Source: Microbacterium sp. LWH13-1.2 (GTDB lineage Bacteria; Actinomycetota; Actinomycetes; Actinomycetales; Microbacteriaceae). Taken from it: a DNA stretch of 64,000 nt. Shown here in pieces: positions 26,556 to 34,208 of the stretch. Numbering within the stretch: position 1 is the stretch's first letter; each line of letters begins with the position of its first letter. Position numbers and translations under genes: made by a program. Under the pieces are notes generated by a model. It did no database searches. It saw only the letters and a program-made list of their open reading frames with translations, and was not told where the DNA came from. The stretch lies in NCBI RefSeq assembly GCF_038397735.1, contig NZ_CP151635.1, forward strand, positions 3,162,001 to 3,226,000, in the 5' to 3' direction.

Positions 26556-27455
26556 ATGTCCACTCGATTCCGCTGGATGAGCCTGCGTCGGCAGGAGGTC
26601 GCCCTGATCGCCGTGACGGCGGTCTGGGGCAGCACCTTCCTGCTCGTGCACTGGGCGATGCAGCACTCCGGACCCTGGTTCTTCGTCGGCATCCGGTTCC
26701 TGGTAGCCGGCCTGATCAGCGTCGTCATCTTCCGCAGGGTGCTGCGAGGCATCCGCTGGCGGGACATCGGTGCGGGCGTCGCGATCGGCGTGATGATCTA
26801 CCTGGGCTATGGCCTCCAGACCGTGGGGCTGCAGACCATCGACTCGAGCACGTCGGCGTTCATCACGGCGATGTACATCCCGCTCGTCCCGCTCGCCCAG
26901 TGGGCGGTGTTCCGCAAGCGCCCTCCGGCCATGGCGTTCGTGGGTGCGGGCCTCGCCTTCCTCGGGCTGGTGCTCATCGCCGGCCCCGACGCGTTCGCGC
27001 TGACACTCGGGTCGGGCGAGATCCTCACCGTGATCAGCACCCTGCCCATCGCGGCCGAGATCATCCTGATCAGCGTGTTCGCCGGCAGGATCGACCTCGG
27101 CCGGATCACGATCATCCAGCTCCTCACCGCGGGAGTGCTCGGCATCCTGACGATGCCGGCCGTCGGCGAGGGACTGCCCGAGTTCTCGTGGATCTGGGTC
27201 GGCTGCGCGATCGGGCTCGGTGCGGCGAGCTGCATCATCCAGCTCACGATGAACTGGGCGCAGAAGTCGGTCTCGCCGACCCGCGCCACGATCATCTACG
27301 CGGGCGAGCCGGTGTGGGCGGCCGCGATCGGCCGCATCGCCGGCGAGCGCCTGCCCGTCACGGCGCTGATCGGCGGCGCACTCGTCGTGCTCGGCATCCT
27401 GGCCAGCGAGCTCAGACTCGTGCGCCGCCGTGAACCGGCGCCGACGGCGGAGTAG
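26556..27455 (+). CDS. EamA/DMT-family transporter
   Basis: A 299-residue membrane protein with ten predicted transmembrane helices in two EamA repeats (ALIAVTAVWGSTFLLVHWAM and the second half from GEILTVISTL). Members export amino acids or metabolites; the substrate is not readable here. AAAGGA precedes the ATG. The stop is 3 bases from that of the convergent alcohol dehydrogenase. Confidence 0.88.
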   Translation: MSTRFRWMSLRRQEVALIAVTAVWGSTFLLVHWAMQHSGPWFFVGIRFLVAGLISVVIFRRVLRGIRWRDIGAGVAIGVMIYLGYGLQTVGLQTIDSSTSAFITAMYIPLVPLAQWAVFRKRPPAMAFVGAGLAFLGLVLIAGPDAFALTLGSGEILTVISTLPIAAEIILISVFAGRIDLGRITIIQLLTAGVLGILTMPAVGEGLPEFSWIWVGCAIGLGAASCIIQLTMNWAQKSVSPTRATIIYAGEPVWAAAIGRIAGERLPVTALIGGALVVLGILASELRLVRRREPAPTAE

Positions 27456-27458
27456 CGA

Positions 27459-28478
27459 TCAGACGGTGAGCAGCACTTTGGTGGCGCGGCGCTCATCCAT
27501 GGCGCGATAGCCCTCGGCGGCCTCCTCGAGCGGGAGCGTGAGGTCGAACACCTTTCCGGGGTCGATCTTTCGGTCCCAGATGAGCTGGATCAGCTCGGGG
27601 AGGAATCGGCGCACCGGAGCCGGTCCGCCGTGCAGGTGCACGCCCGAGAAGAAGAGCTCCTCGCCGGGCAGCGCGACGTCGTGCGAGACGCCGACGTATC
27701 CGACGTGACCGCCGGGGCGGGTGGCGCGGATCGCCTGCATCATCGACTCCTGCGTGCCGACGGCCTCGATCACCGAGTGCGCGCCGAGTCCGTTCGTGAG
27801 CTCCTTGATGCGGGCGACGCCCTCGTCTCCGCGCTCCTCCACGATGTCGGTCGCGCCGAACTCGCGCGCCAGCGCCTGGCGGTCGGCGTGCCGGCTCATC
27901 GCGATGATCCGCTCGGCGCCGAGTTCACGCGCGGCGAGGATGCCGAGCAGACCCACCGCTCCGTCACCGACCACGGCGACGGTCTTGCCCGGGCCGACCT
28001 CTGCCGCGACGGCGGCGAACCAGCCGGTGCCCAGCACGTCGGATGCCGCGAGCAGCGACGGGATCAGATCGGCGTCGGGCTGCCCCGGCGTCGCGACGAG
28101 CGTGCCGTCGGCGTGCGGGATCAGGGAGTACTCGGCCTGGGTGCCGAAGCGTCCCATAGGCACGACATGCACGCAGCGGGACTGGTAACCGGCCTGGCAG
28201 ATCTCGCAGGTGTTGTCGGACGCCATGAACGATCCGACGACGAAGTCGCCGACCTTCACGGTCTTCACGTCGGCGCCGATCTCCTCGACGACGCCGACGT
28301 ACTCGTGACCCATCGGGTCGTGATCGACCTCGTTCGCGCCCCGGTAGGGCCACAGGTCGGATCCGCAGATACAGGTCGCCGCGATCCGGATCACGGCATC
28401 GGTCGGACGGGTGAGGGTCGGCTTCTCGCGGTCCTCGACGCGAACGTCGCCGGGGGCGTACATGACTACTCCACGCAT
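27459..28478 (-). CDS. Zinc-dependent alcohol dehydrogenase family protein
   Basis: A 339-residue medium-chain dehydrogenase. The catalytic zinc site is visible as CICGSD and GHEYVGVVEEIG; the Rossmann motif is VVGDGAVGLLG. The structural zinc site normally has four Cys; here three remain (NTCEICQAGYQSRC) and the first is replaced, so structural zinc may be weak or absent. I use ATG at 28478, with AAGGAG upstream, rather than a longer frame that would run into the ribA promoter. Substrate unknown; probably an alcohol or polyol. Confidence 0.9.
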   Translation of the reverse strand: MRGVVMYAPGDVRVEDREKPTLTRPTDAVIRIAATCICGSDLWPYRGANEVDHDPMGHEYVGVVEEIGADVKTVKVGDFVVGSFMASDNTCEICQAGYQSRCVHVVPMGRFGTQAEYSLIPHADGTLVATPGQPDADLIPSLLAASDVLGTGWFAAVAAEVGPGKTVAVVGDGAVGLLGILAARELGAERIIAMSRHADRQALAREFGATDIVEERGDEGVARIKELTNGLGAHSVIEAVGTQESMMQAIRATRPGGHVGYVGVSHDVALPGEELFFSGVHLHGGPAPVRRFLPELIQLIWDRKIDPGKVFDLTLPLEEAAEGYRAMDERRATKVLLTV

Positions 28479-28594
28479 GAGTGGTGCTCCTTCGGTCTTG
28501 TGACTCCAGTCAACTCCCGATCTCGCGTGCTCGGGAGGTTCTGAGAGAACTCCTTTCACGGGAATAGACTTCGGCGCCTGGCGTTTCACCTCAC

Positions 28595-29254
28595 ATGATT
28601 GAAACTTCAACCGTCGTTCCGGTCGCCTCCGAGCGCACGCGTGTGCGCGTGCCGATGCGCTTCGCCGACGGATTCTCCACCACGGCCGATGTCGTCACGT
28701 TCGACGGGTTGATCGACGGCCGTGAGCACCTGCTGCTCGGGCTCGGCGATTGGAGGGCGGCCATGGAGCGCGCGGCCGACGGCGGCGACGCACCCCTCGT
28801 GCGCCCGCACAGCGAATGCCTGACCGGCGACGTGTTCGGTTCGGAGCGCTGCGACTGCGGTCCGCAGCTGCGAGAAGCCGTCGAGCGCATCGCCGAGGAG
28901 GGCGGGTTCCTGCTGTACCTCCGCCAGGAGGGCCGCGGCATCGGCCTGTACGCCAAGCTCGACGCGTACGCGCTGCAGGACGCAGGGCTCGACACCTACG
29001 AGGCGAACGTCGCCCTCGGCCGCGGCGAGGACGAGCGCGACTACACGGTCGCGGCGCAGATGCTGAACACGCTGGGCGCAGACAGCATCCGCCTGCTGAG
29101 CAACAACCCCGACAAGGCGGCGCAGCTCGAGTCCCTCGGCATCCGCGTCACCGAGCAGGTGCGCACCGGTGTGCACCTGTCGGATGCGAATCACCGCTAC
29201 CTCGAGGCCAAGCGCGACCACACATCGCACACGCTCGATCTCTCCGCCGCGTGA
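28595..29254 (+). CDS. ribA: GTP cyclohydrolase II (stand-alone)
   Basis: A 219-residue enzyme that opens the GTP imidazole ring as the first step of riboflavin synthesis. Zinc ligands are in GSERCDCG, the catalytic segment is YLRQEGRGIGLYAKLDAYALQD, and the C-terminus keeps the NNPDKAAQLESLGI phosphate-binding region. It lacks the RibB domain of bifunctional RibBA proteins. Its TGA overlaps the MarR-family ATG (TGATG), so the regulator is co-translated. No FMN riboswitch could be recognised in the 116 bases upstream. Confidence 0.92.
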   Translation: MIETSTVVPVASERTRVRVPMRFADGFSTTADVVTFDGLIDGREHLLLGLGDWRAAMERAADGGDAPLVRPHSECLTGDVFGSERCDCGPQLREAVERIAEEGGFLLYLRQEGRGIGLYAKLDAYALQDAGLDTYEANVALGRGEDERDYTVAAQMLNTLGADSIRLLSNNPDKAAQLESLGIRVTEQVRTGVHLSDANHRYLEAKRDHTSHTLDLSAA

Positions 29255-29727
29255 TGAACGCGCAGGTGATGAACGATCGGCGCCTCGACGACGACGAGAT
29301 GCAGACGTGGCTGCCGACCATCCGGTTCGTCCAGCTGCTGCCGCAGGTGCTCGACCGCGCGCTGAAAGCCGAGACCGGACTCAAGCACGCGCACTACGCG
29401 ATCCTCGTGACGCTGGCGGGCCAGGACGACCGTGCGATCCCGATGACGGAGCTCGCGCAGATCGCCGGTCTCAGCCGTTCGCGGTTGAGCCATGCCATCG
29501 ACTCGCTCGAAGAACGCGGCTGGGTGACGCGCACCTCGTGCAGCAGCGACAAGCGCACTCTGACTGCAGCGCTGACGGATGCCGGTCGCGAGCTCCTGCG
29601 GGGGGCTGCCCCCGTGCACGTGGCGCAGATCCGCGAGCTGATCTTCGACCCCCTCACCCGAGCCGAGCGGGAGCAGCTCGGCGCGATCGCGGCCAAACTG
29701 CTCCCCGGTGTGACTGCGGCCCTCTGA
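29254..29727 (+). CDS. MarR-family transcriptional regulator
   Basis: A 157-residue winged-helix regulator. The recognition region is MTELAQIAGLSRSRLSHAIDSLEERGWV, followed by a wing containing SSDKRTLTAALTDAGREL. MarR proteins usually repress a nearby exporter or oxidative-stress gene and release DNA on binding phenolics. It is co-translated with ribA; its target is not evident. ATG at 29269 is an alternative start. Confidence 0.88.
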   Translation: MNAQVMNDRRLDDDEMQTWLPTIRFVQLLPQVLDRALKAETGLKHAHYAILVTLAGQDDRAIPMTELAQIAGLSRSRLSHAIDSLEERGWVTRTSCSSDKRTLTAALTDAGRELLRGAAPVHVAQIRELIFDPLTRAEREQLGAIAAKLLPGVTAAL

Positions 29728-29891
29728 CTCGGGCTTCGGGGCGCAGAGGGAGTGCCCACCAGTACCTCCCTCCATCCCGCGAGGGGGCGTACCGTCGAAG
29801 ACATGGACACCCGCAACGAGGTGCGAGCTGGTCGGCCACCGATGTGGCCGGCGCGAGCCCGGCGGAGCGCGCGGAGGCCTGAGCCCGGGCT

Positions 29892-29908
29892 TTCTGCTCT
29901 GAGCAGAA
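29892..29908. promoter_or_regulatory. ClgR-like palindrome upstream of the XRE regulator
   Basis: Perfect 17-base palindrome TTCTGCTCTGAGCAGAA. The core TCTGC-N5-GCAGA recurs with one change twice upstream of the clpP operon (31687-31716). It lies 39 bases before the XRE start, suiting autoregulation. Confidence 0.65.
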
Positions 29909-29947
29909 CCTCTCGAATCCGCAGACGACGGCGGATTATCGTGAGGC

Positions 29948-30304
29948 ATGGCCGACCTCGTCCCGTTCTCCCGTGCTCCTCGTCCTGATCGTCCGCGGCC
30001 GTTCGAACCGGAACCGCTGTGGCGCCACATGCTGGGCGATCAGCTGCGGCGCCGACGACATGCCCGCGACGAGACGCTGACCGAGACCGCCGAGAACGCC
30101 GGAGTCTCACCGCAGTACCTCTCGGAGGTCGAGCGAGGACTCAAGGAGCCGTCGAGCGAGATGATCGCCGCGATCGCCGGAGCCCTCGACACCTCGCTCG
30201 TCGAGCTGACGAGCACCGTGGCCGACGACCTGCGTCAGGCCGCGGCGGCCCCGGCATCCGCTGCAGTGTCGGCGTGGCGCGGGGCCTTCGCCCTCGCCGC
30301 CTGA
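29948..30304 (+). CDS. XRE-family regulator, ClgR-like
   Basis: A 118-residue protein with a single HTH (LGDQLRRRRHARDETLTETA, SPQYLSEVERGLKEPSSEM). That pattern is the same as in ClgR, the actinobacterial activator of clp protease genes, though the C-terminal tail is short and alanine-rich. It faces the two-gene clpP operon 137 bases away. The palindrome before it and the tandem copies before clpP imply that it regulates both itself and the operon. ClgR in other actinobacteria is itself a Clp substrate, which could give feedback; that is inference here. Confidence 0.8.
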   Translation: MADLVPFSRAPRPDRPRPFEPEPLWRHMLGDQLRRRRHARDETLTETAENAGVSPQYLSEVERGLKEPSSEMIAAIAGALDTSLVELTSTVADDLRQAAAAPASAAVSAWRGAFALAA

Positions 30305-30346
30305 GCCGTACGCGCCCTCGCCGCTCTCGCCTCCCCCGCGTCGGCC

Positions 30347-30440
30347 GCGGTGCGGGGTCAATAGTGCATCGGATCCGGCCGATTGGGATGCGTTATCGAC
30401 CCCGCACCGCGAGCGGGATGCGTTTTCGACCCCGCACCGC
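30347..30440. repeat. Inverted and direct repeats between the ClgR-like gene and clpP operon
   Basis: GCGGTGCGGGGTC (30347-30359) is an exact inverted repeat of GACCCCGCACCGC, which occurs twice (30398-30410, 30428-30440) as part of a 27-base direct repeat with period 30. The left arm can pair with either right arm, giving two alternative hairpins between convergent genes: a likely bidirectional terminator. Confidence 0.7.
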
Positions 30441-30441
30441 C

Positions 30442-31035
30442 TCAGACCGCCCGCTCCCCCCGGACGGTGTCGATCAGCCCGTAGTCCAGTGCAGCGGATG
30501 CCGTGAAGACGCGATCCCGATCGGTGTCGGTGCGCAGCTCGGCCAGGGTGCGCCCACTGTGCCTGGCGAGGATCGACTCCATGTCCGCCCGCACGCGCAC
30601 GACCTCATCGGCCGCGAGGATGAGGTCGGGGATCGCCCCGCGAGACTGTCCGGCGGGCTGATGCAGCACGATGCGGGCGTGGGCGAGCGCGGCACGCCGG
30701 CCCGGGGCTCCGGCGGCGACGAGCAGCGCGGCGGGCCCGATCGCCTGCCCGACGCAGGTCGTCGCGACCGCGGGACGGATGTGCTGCATCGTGTCGTAGA
30801 TCGCGAGCGCCGCCCCCGGATCGCCGCCTTCGCTGTTGATGTAGAACTGGATGCCGGAATCCTGACTGTCGGCATCCAGATGCAGCAGCTGGGCGATGAG
30901 CGCATTCGCGACACCCGCGTCGATGCCGGTGCCGAGATAGATGACCCGCTCCGCGAGCAGGTGCGAGTAGACGTCCATCACGCGTTCGCCCCGCGGATGC
31001 TGCGCGATGACGTTCGGGATCGTGTAGCCGCTCAT
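30442..31035 (-). CDS. ClpP-like subunit with catalytic serine replaced (pseudo-protease)
   Basis: A 197-residue ClpP family protein of typical length. Where active ClpP has GQAASM, this protein has GQAIGP, so the nucleophilic Ser is Gly. The other catalytic residues are kept: His in VLHQP and Asp in DTDRDRV. It should fold and assemble but not cleave. Its ATG overlaps the stop of the upstream active clpP paralogue by 4 bases, so the two subunits are made together and probably form a mixed ring, as in the ClpP/ClpR complexes of cyanobacteria. The palindromes upstream of the operon tie it to the ClgR-like regulator. Confidence 0.85.
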   Translation of the reverse strand: MSGYTIPNVIAQHPRGERVMDVYSHLLAERVIYLGTGIDAGVANALIAQLLHLDADSQDSGIQFYINSEGGDPGAALAIYDTMQHIRPAVATTCVGQAIGPAALLVAAGAPGRRAALAHARIVLHQPAGQSRGAIPDLILAADEVVRVRADMESILARHSGRTLAELRTDTDRDRVFTASAALDYGLIDTVRGERAV

Positions 31036-31646
31036 GCGCTCGCCCCCAGTCCGACGCGGGCTCGTCGACGCGGCATGAGATCCGCGAGGGAGGCGACGAT
31101 CTCGTCGATGAACCCGTAGTCCTTCGCCTGCTCGGCGGTGTACCAGCGGTCGTGCAACGAATCCTCGAAGACGCGCTCCACGGGCTGCCCCGTATCGACG
31201 GCGATCAGCCCGAGCACGGTGTCGCGCATGTGCCGCAGATCATCGGCCTGCGTTTCGATCTCGCCCGCCGATCCGCCGATGCCCGCAGACCCCTGATGCA
31301 TCAGGATGCGCGCATGCGGCAGCGCCCTGCGCTTGCCGTTCGCTCCGGCAGACAGCAGGAACTGCCCGGCGCTGCAGGCGAGCCCGAGCGCGAGGGTGGA
31401 CACGTCGTTCGGCACCAGGGTCATGAGGTCGCGGATCGCGAGCATCGACGGCACGGAGCCGCCGGGCGAGTGGATCCAGAGGGCGATATCGGTCGTCGGA
31501 TCCTCGGCCGAGAGGGTGAGCAGCTGCGTCATGAGCAGCGTGCCGTTGTCGTCGTCGAGGGCGCCGTCGAGCACGAGCACGCGCTCGTGGAACAGGGCCC
31601 GTCTGGCCTCGGGGCCGAACTGCGGGATGGGGGTCTCTTCGCTCAT
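31032..31646 (-). CDS. clpP: ATP-dependent Clp protease proteolytic subunit (active type)
   Basis: A 204-residue ClpP with an apparently intact triad: Ser in GLACSAGQF, His in ILMHQGS and Asp in the FEDSLHDRW segment that aligns with DTERDRF. It would form the barrel-shaped peptidase fed by a Clp ATPase (ClpX or ClpC, not in the window). The family motif GGSVPSMLAIRDLM is present. The ATG at 31646 is used; GTG at 31664 is also possible. It is the first gene of the pair. As clpX is not adjacent, this looks like an accessory clpP pair rather than the essential clpP1P2 set. Confidence 0.85.
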   Translation of the reverse strand: MSEETPIPQFGPEARRALFHERVLVLDGALDDDNGTLLMTQLLTLSAEDPTTDIALWIHSPGGSVPSMLAIRDLMTLVPNDVSTLALGLACSAGQFLLSAGANGKRRALPHARILMHQGSAGIGGSAGEIETQADDLRHMRDTVLGLIAVDTGQPVERVFEDSLHDRWYTAEQAKDYGFIDEIVASLADLMPRRRARVGLGASA

Positions 31647-31686
31647 GGCCTCAGCATCCGCCACCGGGACCGTGCGCGGGGCGGTA

Positions 31687-31716
31687 TCCGCTCGAGGCAG
31701 ATCCGCCTGAGGCAGA
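31687..31716. promoter_or_regulatory. Tandem ClgR-like sites upstream of the clpP operon
   Basis: Two abutting 15-base sites, TCCGC-TCGAG-GCAGA (31687-31701) and TCCGC-CTGAG-GCAGA (31702-31716), each matching the XRE-gene palindrome core TCTGC-N5-GCAGA at 9 of 10 arm positions. They lie about 40-70 bases before the clpP start, where an activator would bind. Confidence 0.6.
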
Positions 31717-31784
31717 TCGCGCGTCGACCTGCACGGATGTGCACGCGTAACACCCCCGACTCACGACGCTCCTACCCTCGAAGC

Positions 31785-32252
31785 ATGGCGAAACAGCAGA
31801 CACCCGAGTGGCAGTGGTCCGAAGACGGCATCAACTTCCGCACGCGCAAATGGGTGAAGCCGGAAGACCTCAATGCGAACGGGTCGCTGTTCGGCGGCAG
31901 CCTGCTCAAGTGGATCGACGAGGAGGCTGCGATCTACGCGATCGTACAGCTGGGCAACTACCGCGCCGTGACCAAGCACATCTCGGAGATCAACTTCGAG
32001 GCCTCGGCGGTGCAGGGCGACCTGATCGAGATCGGCCTGCAGGCGACCCACTTCGGCACCACGTCTCTGACCATGCGCGCGGTCGCCCGCAACATGATCA
32101 CCCGCAAGCGCATCCTCACGATCGAGAAGATCGTGTTCGTGAGCCTCGATGAAGACGGCTCACCCACTCCGCACGGATACAAGGAGATCACCTACAACCG
32201 CGATCGGATGCCGACGGAGCGCATCGCCACCGGCACGATCCGTCTTCCCTAG
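31785..32252 (+). CDS. Acyl-CoA thioesterase (hotdog fold)
   Basis: A 155-residue YciA/BACH-like thioesterase. The signature NANGSLFGGSLLKWIDEEAA carries the catalytic region, and EINFEASAVQGDLIEIG follows. It would hydrolyse medium- or long-chain acyl-CoA. TACCCT lies 6 bases upstream of the ATG with no ribosome-binding site, so a leaderless mRNA is likely. Its TAG stop shares the CTAG tetramer with the stop of the convergent PLP-enzyme gene. Confidence 0.9.
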   Translation: MAKQQTPEWQWSEDGINFRTRKWVKPEDLNANGSLFGGSLLKWIDEEAAIYAIVQLGNYRAVTKHISEINFEASAVQGDLIEIGLQATHFGTTSLTMRAVARNMITRKRILTIEKIVFVSLDEDGSPTPHGYKEITYNRDRMPTERIATGTIRLP

Positions 32253-33481
32253 GATCCGGTCAGCCGCACGGCGGACGGCATCGCGGCGACGACCGCGTCC
32301 TCCGCCCGCGACAGCGCGGTGAACGCCTGCGCGAGGTCGGCGATCAGGTCGTCGACGTTCTCGAGACCGATCGACAGTCGCAGCACATCAGCGTCGGGGC
32401 GTGCCTCCGCGGGCACAGGCCGGTGGGTGAGCGCTGCCGGATGCTGAATCAGTGAATCGACACCGCCCAGCGACACTGCGTGCGTGAACAGCGACGTCGA
32501 CGAGGTGACAGCGGATGCCGCGGCATACCCGCCCCGCATCCGCATCGCGATCATCGCCCCGGTGCCGCGCATCTGACGCACGATGACGCCCTCCGGGTCG
32601 TCGTCGAGTCCTGGGTAGAACACCTCGGCGACCTCCGGGCGGTCGATCAGCCACTGCACGATGCGGCGAGCGCTCTCCTGCTGCGCGCGCATGCGCACAG
32701 GAAGGGTCGTGAGCCCCCGGTGCAGCAGGTAGGCGCCGAGCGGGTGCAGCAGCCCGCCGGTCACCGCGCGGACTCGGCGGAGCGCCTCTGCGGTCTGCTC
32801 GTCGCAGGCGACCGCACCGGCGATCACGTCGCCGTGCCCGCCGAGGTACTTCGTGGCGCTGTGCAGCGACATGGCCGCACCGTGGTCGATGGGGTTCTGC
32901 AGCACGGGTGTGGCGAAGGTGTTGTCGACCACCACCGGCACGTCTCCCGCTTGCGCCACCACCGCGGCGATGTCGGCGACGTCGAGGGTGGGATTGGCGG
33001 GGGTCTCGACTACCACCAGGCCGGTCTCCGGGCGGATGGATGCGGCCACCTCGGCCGGGTGACAGAAGGTCGCCTCCACACCCAGCAGGCCGGAGCCGAG
33101 CAGGTGATCGGTGCCGCCGTAGAGGGGGCGCACCGCTACGACGTGGTTCTTGCCCGCCGCCGGGCCGTGCGCGAGGATCACCGCGGTCATCGCCGCCATG
33201 CCGGATGCGAAGGCTACGGCGGCGTCGGCGTGCTCGAGCTCGGCGAGGGCATCTTCGAACCGCGCCACGGTGGGGTTCCAGAGTCGTGCGTAGACCATGC
33301 TGCCGTCGGCAGGCGGACGCCCACCCGTCGCCATCGCCTCGTACGAGTCGCCTCCGCGCTCGATGTCGGGCAGCGGGTTGGTCGTCGACAGGTCGATCGG
33401 CGGTGAGTGAACTCCGAGTGCCTCGAGGTCTGAGCGGCCGCTGTGCACGGCGACGGTGTCTGGATGCAACGGTGCAGTCAT
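32249..33481 (-). CDS. Trans-sulfuration PLP enzyme (cystathionine gamma-synthase/lyase family)
   Basis: A 410-residue Cys/Met metabolism PLP enzyme. HPDTVAVHSGR is the typical N-terminus, YARLWNPTVARFEDALAELE the substrate region, and the PLP lysine is in HSATKYLGGHGDV. Members form or cleave cystathionine, homocysteine or methionine; sequence alone does not separate gamma-synthase from gamma- or beta-lyase. The ATG at 33481 matches the family start; longer upstream frame is intergenic. It is divergent from an Lrp/AsnC regulator with an inverted repeat between them, so amino-acid-responsive control is likely. Confidence 0.88.
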   Translation of the reverse strand: MTAPLHPDTVAVHSGRSDLEALGVHSPPIDLSTTNPLPDIERGGDSYEAMATGGRPPADGSMVYARLWNPTVARFEDALAELEHADAAVAFASGMAAMTAVILAHGPAAGKNHVVAVRPLYGGTDHLLGSGLLGVEATFCHPAEVAASIRPETGLVVVETPANPTLDVADIAAVVAQAGDVPVVVDNTFATPVLQNPIDHGAAMSLHSATKYLGGHGDVIAGAVACDEQTAEALRRVRAVTGGLLHPLGAYLLHRGLTTLPVRMRAQQESARRIVQWLIDRPEVAEVFYPGLDDDPEGVIVRQMRGTGAMIAMRMRGGYAAASAVTSSTSLFTHAVSLGGVDSLIQHPAALTHRPVPAEARPDADVLRLSIGLENVDDLIADLAQAFTALSRAEDAVVAAMPSAVRLTGS

Positions 33482-33514
33482 GCCTGCCACGTTGCCCGAA
33501 TCACGATCTTTCCG

Positions 33515-33544
33515 CAGAAATTCGACAGCATCCGTCGGATTCTG
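33515..33544. promoter_or_regulatory. Candidate Lrp/AsnC site
   Basis: Imperfect inverted repeat with outer arms CAGAA / TTCTG and inner CGAC / GTCG, in the 113-base gap between the PLP enzyme and its Lrp-type regulator. Placement fits control in both directions. Confidence 0.45.
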
Positions 33545-33594
33545 GCTCGTTCTCGATATTCTGAGCAAAGAGGCAATACCAGGAGGTGGGGGCA

Positions 33595-34062
33595 TTGGCG
33601 AAAGCACAACTCGACGAGACAGATCTCGAGATCCTGGCCGCGCTGACCCGCGACGCCGAGATCACCAACAAAGCCCTGGCCCACCGGGTCGGTCTCGCCG
33701 AGTCGACGTGCGCCCACCGCGTGCGCGCCCTGCGTGAGCGCGGGATCATCCGCGACACCCGCATCCGAGTCGACGGCGCGACCCTCGGCCTGCCGCTGCA
33801 GGCGATCATCAAGGTGCGCCTCGCGAATCACACGGGCCCCAAGGTCACCGCGCTCTTCGACGCGCTCGCGGCCATCCCACGGGTGCTGCAGGTTTTCCAC
33901 GTCGCGGGGGTCGACGACTTCCTCGTGCATGTCGCGGTGCAGGACGCCACCGCCCTGCGCGACATCGTTCTCGAGCACATCACGGTCCACCCGGTCGTGC
34001 GCGGCACCGAGACGCAGCTGGTGTTCGAGCTCCGCGACGGCTCCGGTCTGCTCGCGCACTGA
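33595..34062 (+). CDS. Lrp/AsnC-family regulator with TTG start
   Basis: A 155-residue protein: HTH (LDETDLEILAALTRDAEITN, LAHRVGLAESTCAHRVRAL) and a C-terminal RAM/Lrp ligand-binding domain (IIKVRLANHTGPKV...VLQVFHVAGVDDFLVHV). TTG at 33595 is chosen because AGGAGG (33581-33586) lies 8 bases upstream; the in-frame GTG at 33586 overlaps that site and cannot be used with it. It probably senses an amino acid and controls the divergent PLP enzyme. Confidence 0.88.
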   Translation: MAKAQLDETDLEILAALTRDAEITNKALAHRVGLAESTCAHRVRALRERGIIRDTRIRVDGATLGLPLQAIIKVRLANHTGPKVTALFDALAAIPRVLQVFHVAGVDDFLVHVAVQDATALRDIVLEHITVHPVVRGTETQLVFELRDGSGLLAH

Positions 34063-34208
34063 ACGGATCGTGGGCGCACGGTTGACTCAGCTCAGGAACT
34101 CAGCGGGCTGCTCAAGTCGCCGGGCATCCTCACCGGCTGGCGGCTACCGTTGACGCTGCACCTGCCCTTCAGCACCAGGGCAGAAGCTCTGTGTGGGAGG
34201 ACAGACTG

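Noticed and set aside
28479-28594. FMN riboswitch before ribA
   Set aside because: No conserved RFN-element helices could be recognised in the 116 bases available.
33586-33594. GTG at 33586 as start of the Lrp-type gene
   Set aside because: It overlaps the AGGAGG that best serves the TTG at 33595.
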